Of a stretch of DNA of 64,000 nucleotides, positions 61,635 through 64,000 are shown piece after piece. The DNA is from Trematomus loennbergii (lineage: Eukaryota; Chordata; Actinopteri; Perciformes; Nototheniidae): contig JAAOOA010000026.1 in assembly GCA_012861695.1 (NCBI GenBank), positions 8,650,661 to 8,714,660 of the forward strand, given 5' to 3'. The notes under the pieces are model-generated. The model searched no databases. It was given only the letters and a program-made list of their open reading frames with translations, and was not told the DNA's origin. The translations under genes were made by a program, and so were the position numbers. Position 1 is the first letter of the stretch. Each line of letters begins with the position of its first letter.

Positions 61635-64000
61635 TTAATCTCTGCTTTCTTGTTTTTCTGGTTACAAATGATACATAAGCAAACTGAGCTATCGTGCTCT
61701 CCTGCTACATCTTCAATCAATCTGTGCATCTTGCCAATGCAAGGCTCTTCCGAAAAAAAGGTTTCAGACTGACTTCCAATTACTCCCTTTTCTGCGTCAT
61801 TGTTCTTCCGCAGCAACCACTTGTTGCTCCACACGGGGTAGATTTGACATTTTGATGAAATGAATGTGGGTACTTGGCAAAACATTTCCCCTTCAATCAC
61901 TACATGGTCAGCAGTGCTGTAATTAAATGGGGAGAAAAACAAGTATACTGCAGCAGGCTATCCTTTTCCATTGTCTTGGAAGGAGAGGATTCAGAGAGTT
62001 CTTTTGAAATGTATTTTCTAATATATAATCTGGAGGATGATGGTTCTTGTCCAAGTTGTTTGAACAATATCGAAGATTAGTGTACTTTCAGAATATACAA
62101 GTGGACTGTCAGTTAGCTGCTTCGGTTGTGAATAATCTCAACAATACTTAAACTGAATTAAGTACTGTATGAATTGTTAATATGACCTTGATGACAGAGA
62201 ATAATTTTGATAAGGGCATATGGAAAAGATATAGGGATAATGACTCAAGAAAACACACCATGTTTATTTAGCATAATATCTTATACATTATTGGTCAGTA
62301 ACTCTTTGGGTTCAGTGACTTTTCAGACACAAACCAGACTTTTTCTTTAAGAAGTGAGCAATGCAAATACCATGATGGGAAATCAAAGCAGCTGTAGTGC
62401 AACTGTGCTTGAACAGTACATGCAGTTATACCAGTAATGCTCTTTAATCGAGATGCATGCACATTACACACACAGGGAGACCCACATCTATTTGCCTCGT
62501 CTTTGGTTTCACAAAGCAAGAATTTCAGTTCAATCCAGATGATGGAATGGTTGCATTAATGACAGAGAGAAGGAAAGAAATGCAGTAAGGCGGGAAAATG
62601 GCTGCTGAGCTGTGTGAGGCTGCAGCAGAGAGAGAAAGGCCTGCTGGAAAAACACCTAGTTACAGCCATGACAGCAAGAGCAGCCTGATGTAGAAAGTAA
62701 ATGGGTAACATACAGACAAAAATGAAAACAGAATCAGTTTAACAGACATCATTACCAACTCAAACCCACACATTGTAAAACTACAATATTGGTAAAGTGA
62801 ATGTAAAACAACAATGGTGGAAACATGCACGGGAAACAAAAAATACCTTCCCGACTAGTAAAGGCCCAGAATTCTGGTTCAGGTTACATCCAGGGTGGTG
62901 GTGGTATCCTCCTTAGTCCTTCTTTGCACCACCAGCAGCACACAGACATACAACAGATAGATAGATCATGCTCTCGGATGTGTGTGTATGTGAGGCTTCA
63001 GGCTGCAGATTTACTAACTCCGAGCCAGCCATGTTCCCCAGCCCTTCCCAAATCCTCCTGCCCCCCCTCGCTATGAGCCGCGCTGCGCCGACATCCAGCC
63101 TGCAGCGAGCAGCAGCAGAGGGTCTCTGTCAGTGCCATGGTTGCAAGTGGCTGAGCAGTGAAGGGCTGCCATGGAGTAGCCTGGGCAGGCTATCTCTATC
63201 CCTCAGTGGAGCACAGACAGGGCATTGTTCCTGTCAGCCCTCAGTCTGCCTCAAACCGGTTTCATCTGGTTCCGCTCACCCAATATAAAGCCCTGTGCTG
63301 CAATACGGCCTCAGAAAACACACAGGCAGAAGCAGTGTGCCCACTTCCTTGGGAACGCTGCACGATTTTACACCAAACTACACTACACACATATGTCATA
63401 GATTTAATTAAACAACAGGTTGCTAGCAGTGCTGGAAATGTAGGCCTCAAAAAGACAACCCTGCACAAAGAGATGATGTTTGGGTGAGCACAAGAACATG
63501 GAAACAAAGTAAAGAAGGTGAGAAATATCATACAATGTAAATAAAAAAATAGGTTACAAGAGGTAATGTTTAAAACAACTGATAACAGCTGATATTTACC
63601 TAAACAAAATGAAAGGAACAAGGAAATATAGGTAACCTTAATGTTAGACAAGGCTCAATCTGGCACCTTGGCCTGTTTCTACCCCAGTGCTTTCACCATA
63701 GACACACTGGTAATCACTCTGAAATATAAAGAACCTTCATGCAGCCTACAGCAGCAACAATATCATATATACATAAGGATTGTAGAAACACCAGATTAGA
63801 AAATCTGACGTGGTCAAACGCAGGCCATTTATGCAACCCTCTCCCCAGATTCCCCTGAAACGCATGCCACACCTGCCAACATATGCCACCACAGAGACAC
63901 ACATAAACATGCACTACATGCATATATAGTTAAATGTGGCATACCCTTGTCAGATTTGTTTCCACTCAAACAAAGAGAGATATTCAGGGAAAAATAGTCT

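Larger units (their letters stand above)
59762..64000. other. 5' side of znf532: UTR, intron and possible promoter
   Basis: The coding exon's acceptor (TTCCCCAG) lies near 59792. Beyond it I see no coding exon. A less A/T-rich stretch at about 62560-63300, with CTG/CAG-rich words, might hold a first exon or promoter, but no donor could be fixed. Confidence 0.35.

Overview
The window looks like chromosomal DNA of a ray-finned (teleost) fish. Its genes are vertebrate multi-exon genes with GT/AG introns. It is rich in CA/GT microsatellites, tRNA-derived SINEs, short inverted-repeat DNA transposons and 5'-truncated non-LTR elements. The gene order nedd4l - mir122 - alpk2 - znf532 matches the human 18q21.31-q21.32 block, as recalled from memory. 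I cannot name the species.

Layout: 278-7150 (+) holds the last 12 coding exons of a NEDD4L-type HECT ubiquitin ligase, followed by its 3' UTR. At 10970-11815 (+) is the miR-122 locus, with a TATA-type promoter, a spliceable first exon and the hairpin in exon 2. 13502-23013 (-) is alpk2, with an Ig domain and an alpha-kinase domain. 28719-31245 (-) is a decayed, internally deleted copy of the next gene. 32-35 kb is a stack of nested transposons. 36832-44510 (-) is oacyl, an NRF-6-type membrane O-acyltransferase known in human only as a pseudogene. 44.5-48.3 kb is intergenic, with a LINE end and a MITE. 48356-59761 (-) is znf532, whose introns carry nested hAT/Harbinger-like elements, a LINE fragment and a 1.26-kb inverted-repeat element. 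59.8-64 kb is the 5' side of znf532. I did not recognise malt1, which lies between alpk2 and znf532 in human.

All four protein-coding genes are interrupted by tiny indels, mostly one missing base in a C/G run. Restoring them makes every splice phase in the alpk2, oacyl and znf532 models add up exactly. I therefore read the frameshifts as consensus errors in the assembly, not as gene death. The oacyl-like copy at 28.7-31.2 kb is different: it has lost whole exons and is a real pseudogene.

The genes do not form a pathway; they are linked by conserved synteny. The most notable points are the promoter-to-hairpin architecture of pri-miR-122, the intact oacyl gene beside its decayed tandem copy, the perfect 37-bp-arm palindrome at 47.8 kb, and two hAT elements that share an interior but have different ends. 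I found no clearly new biological system.
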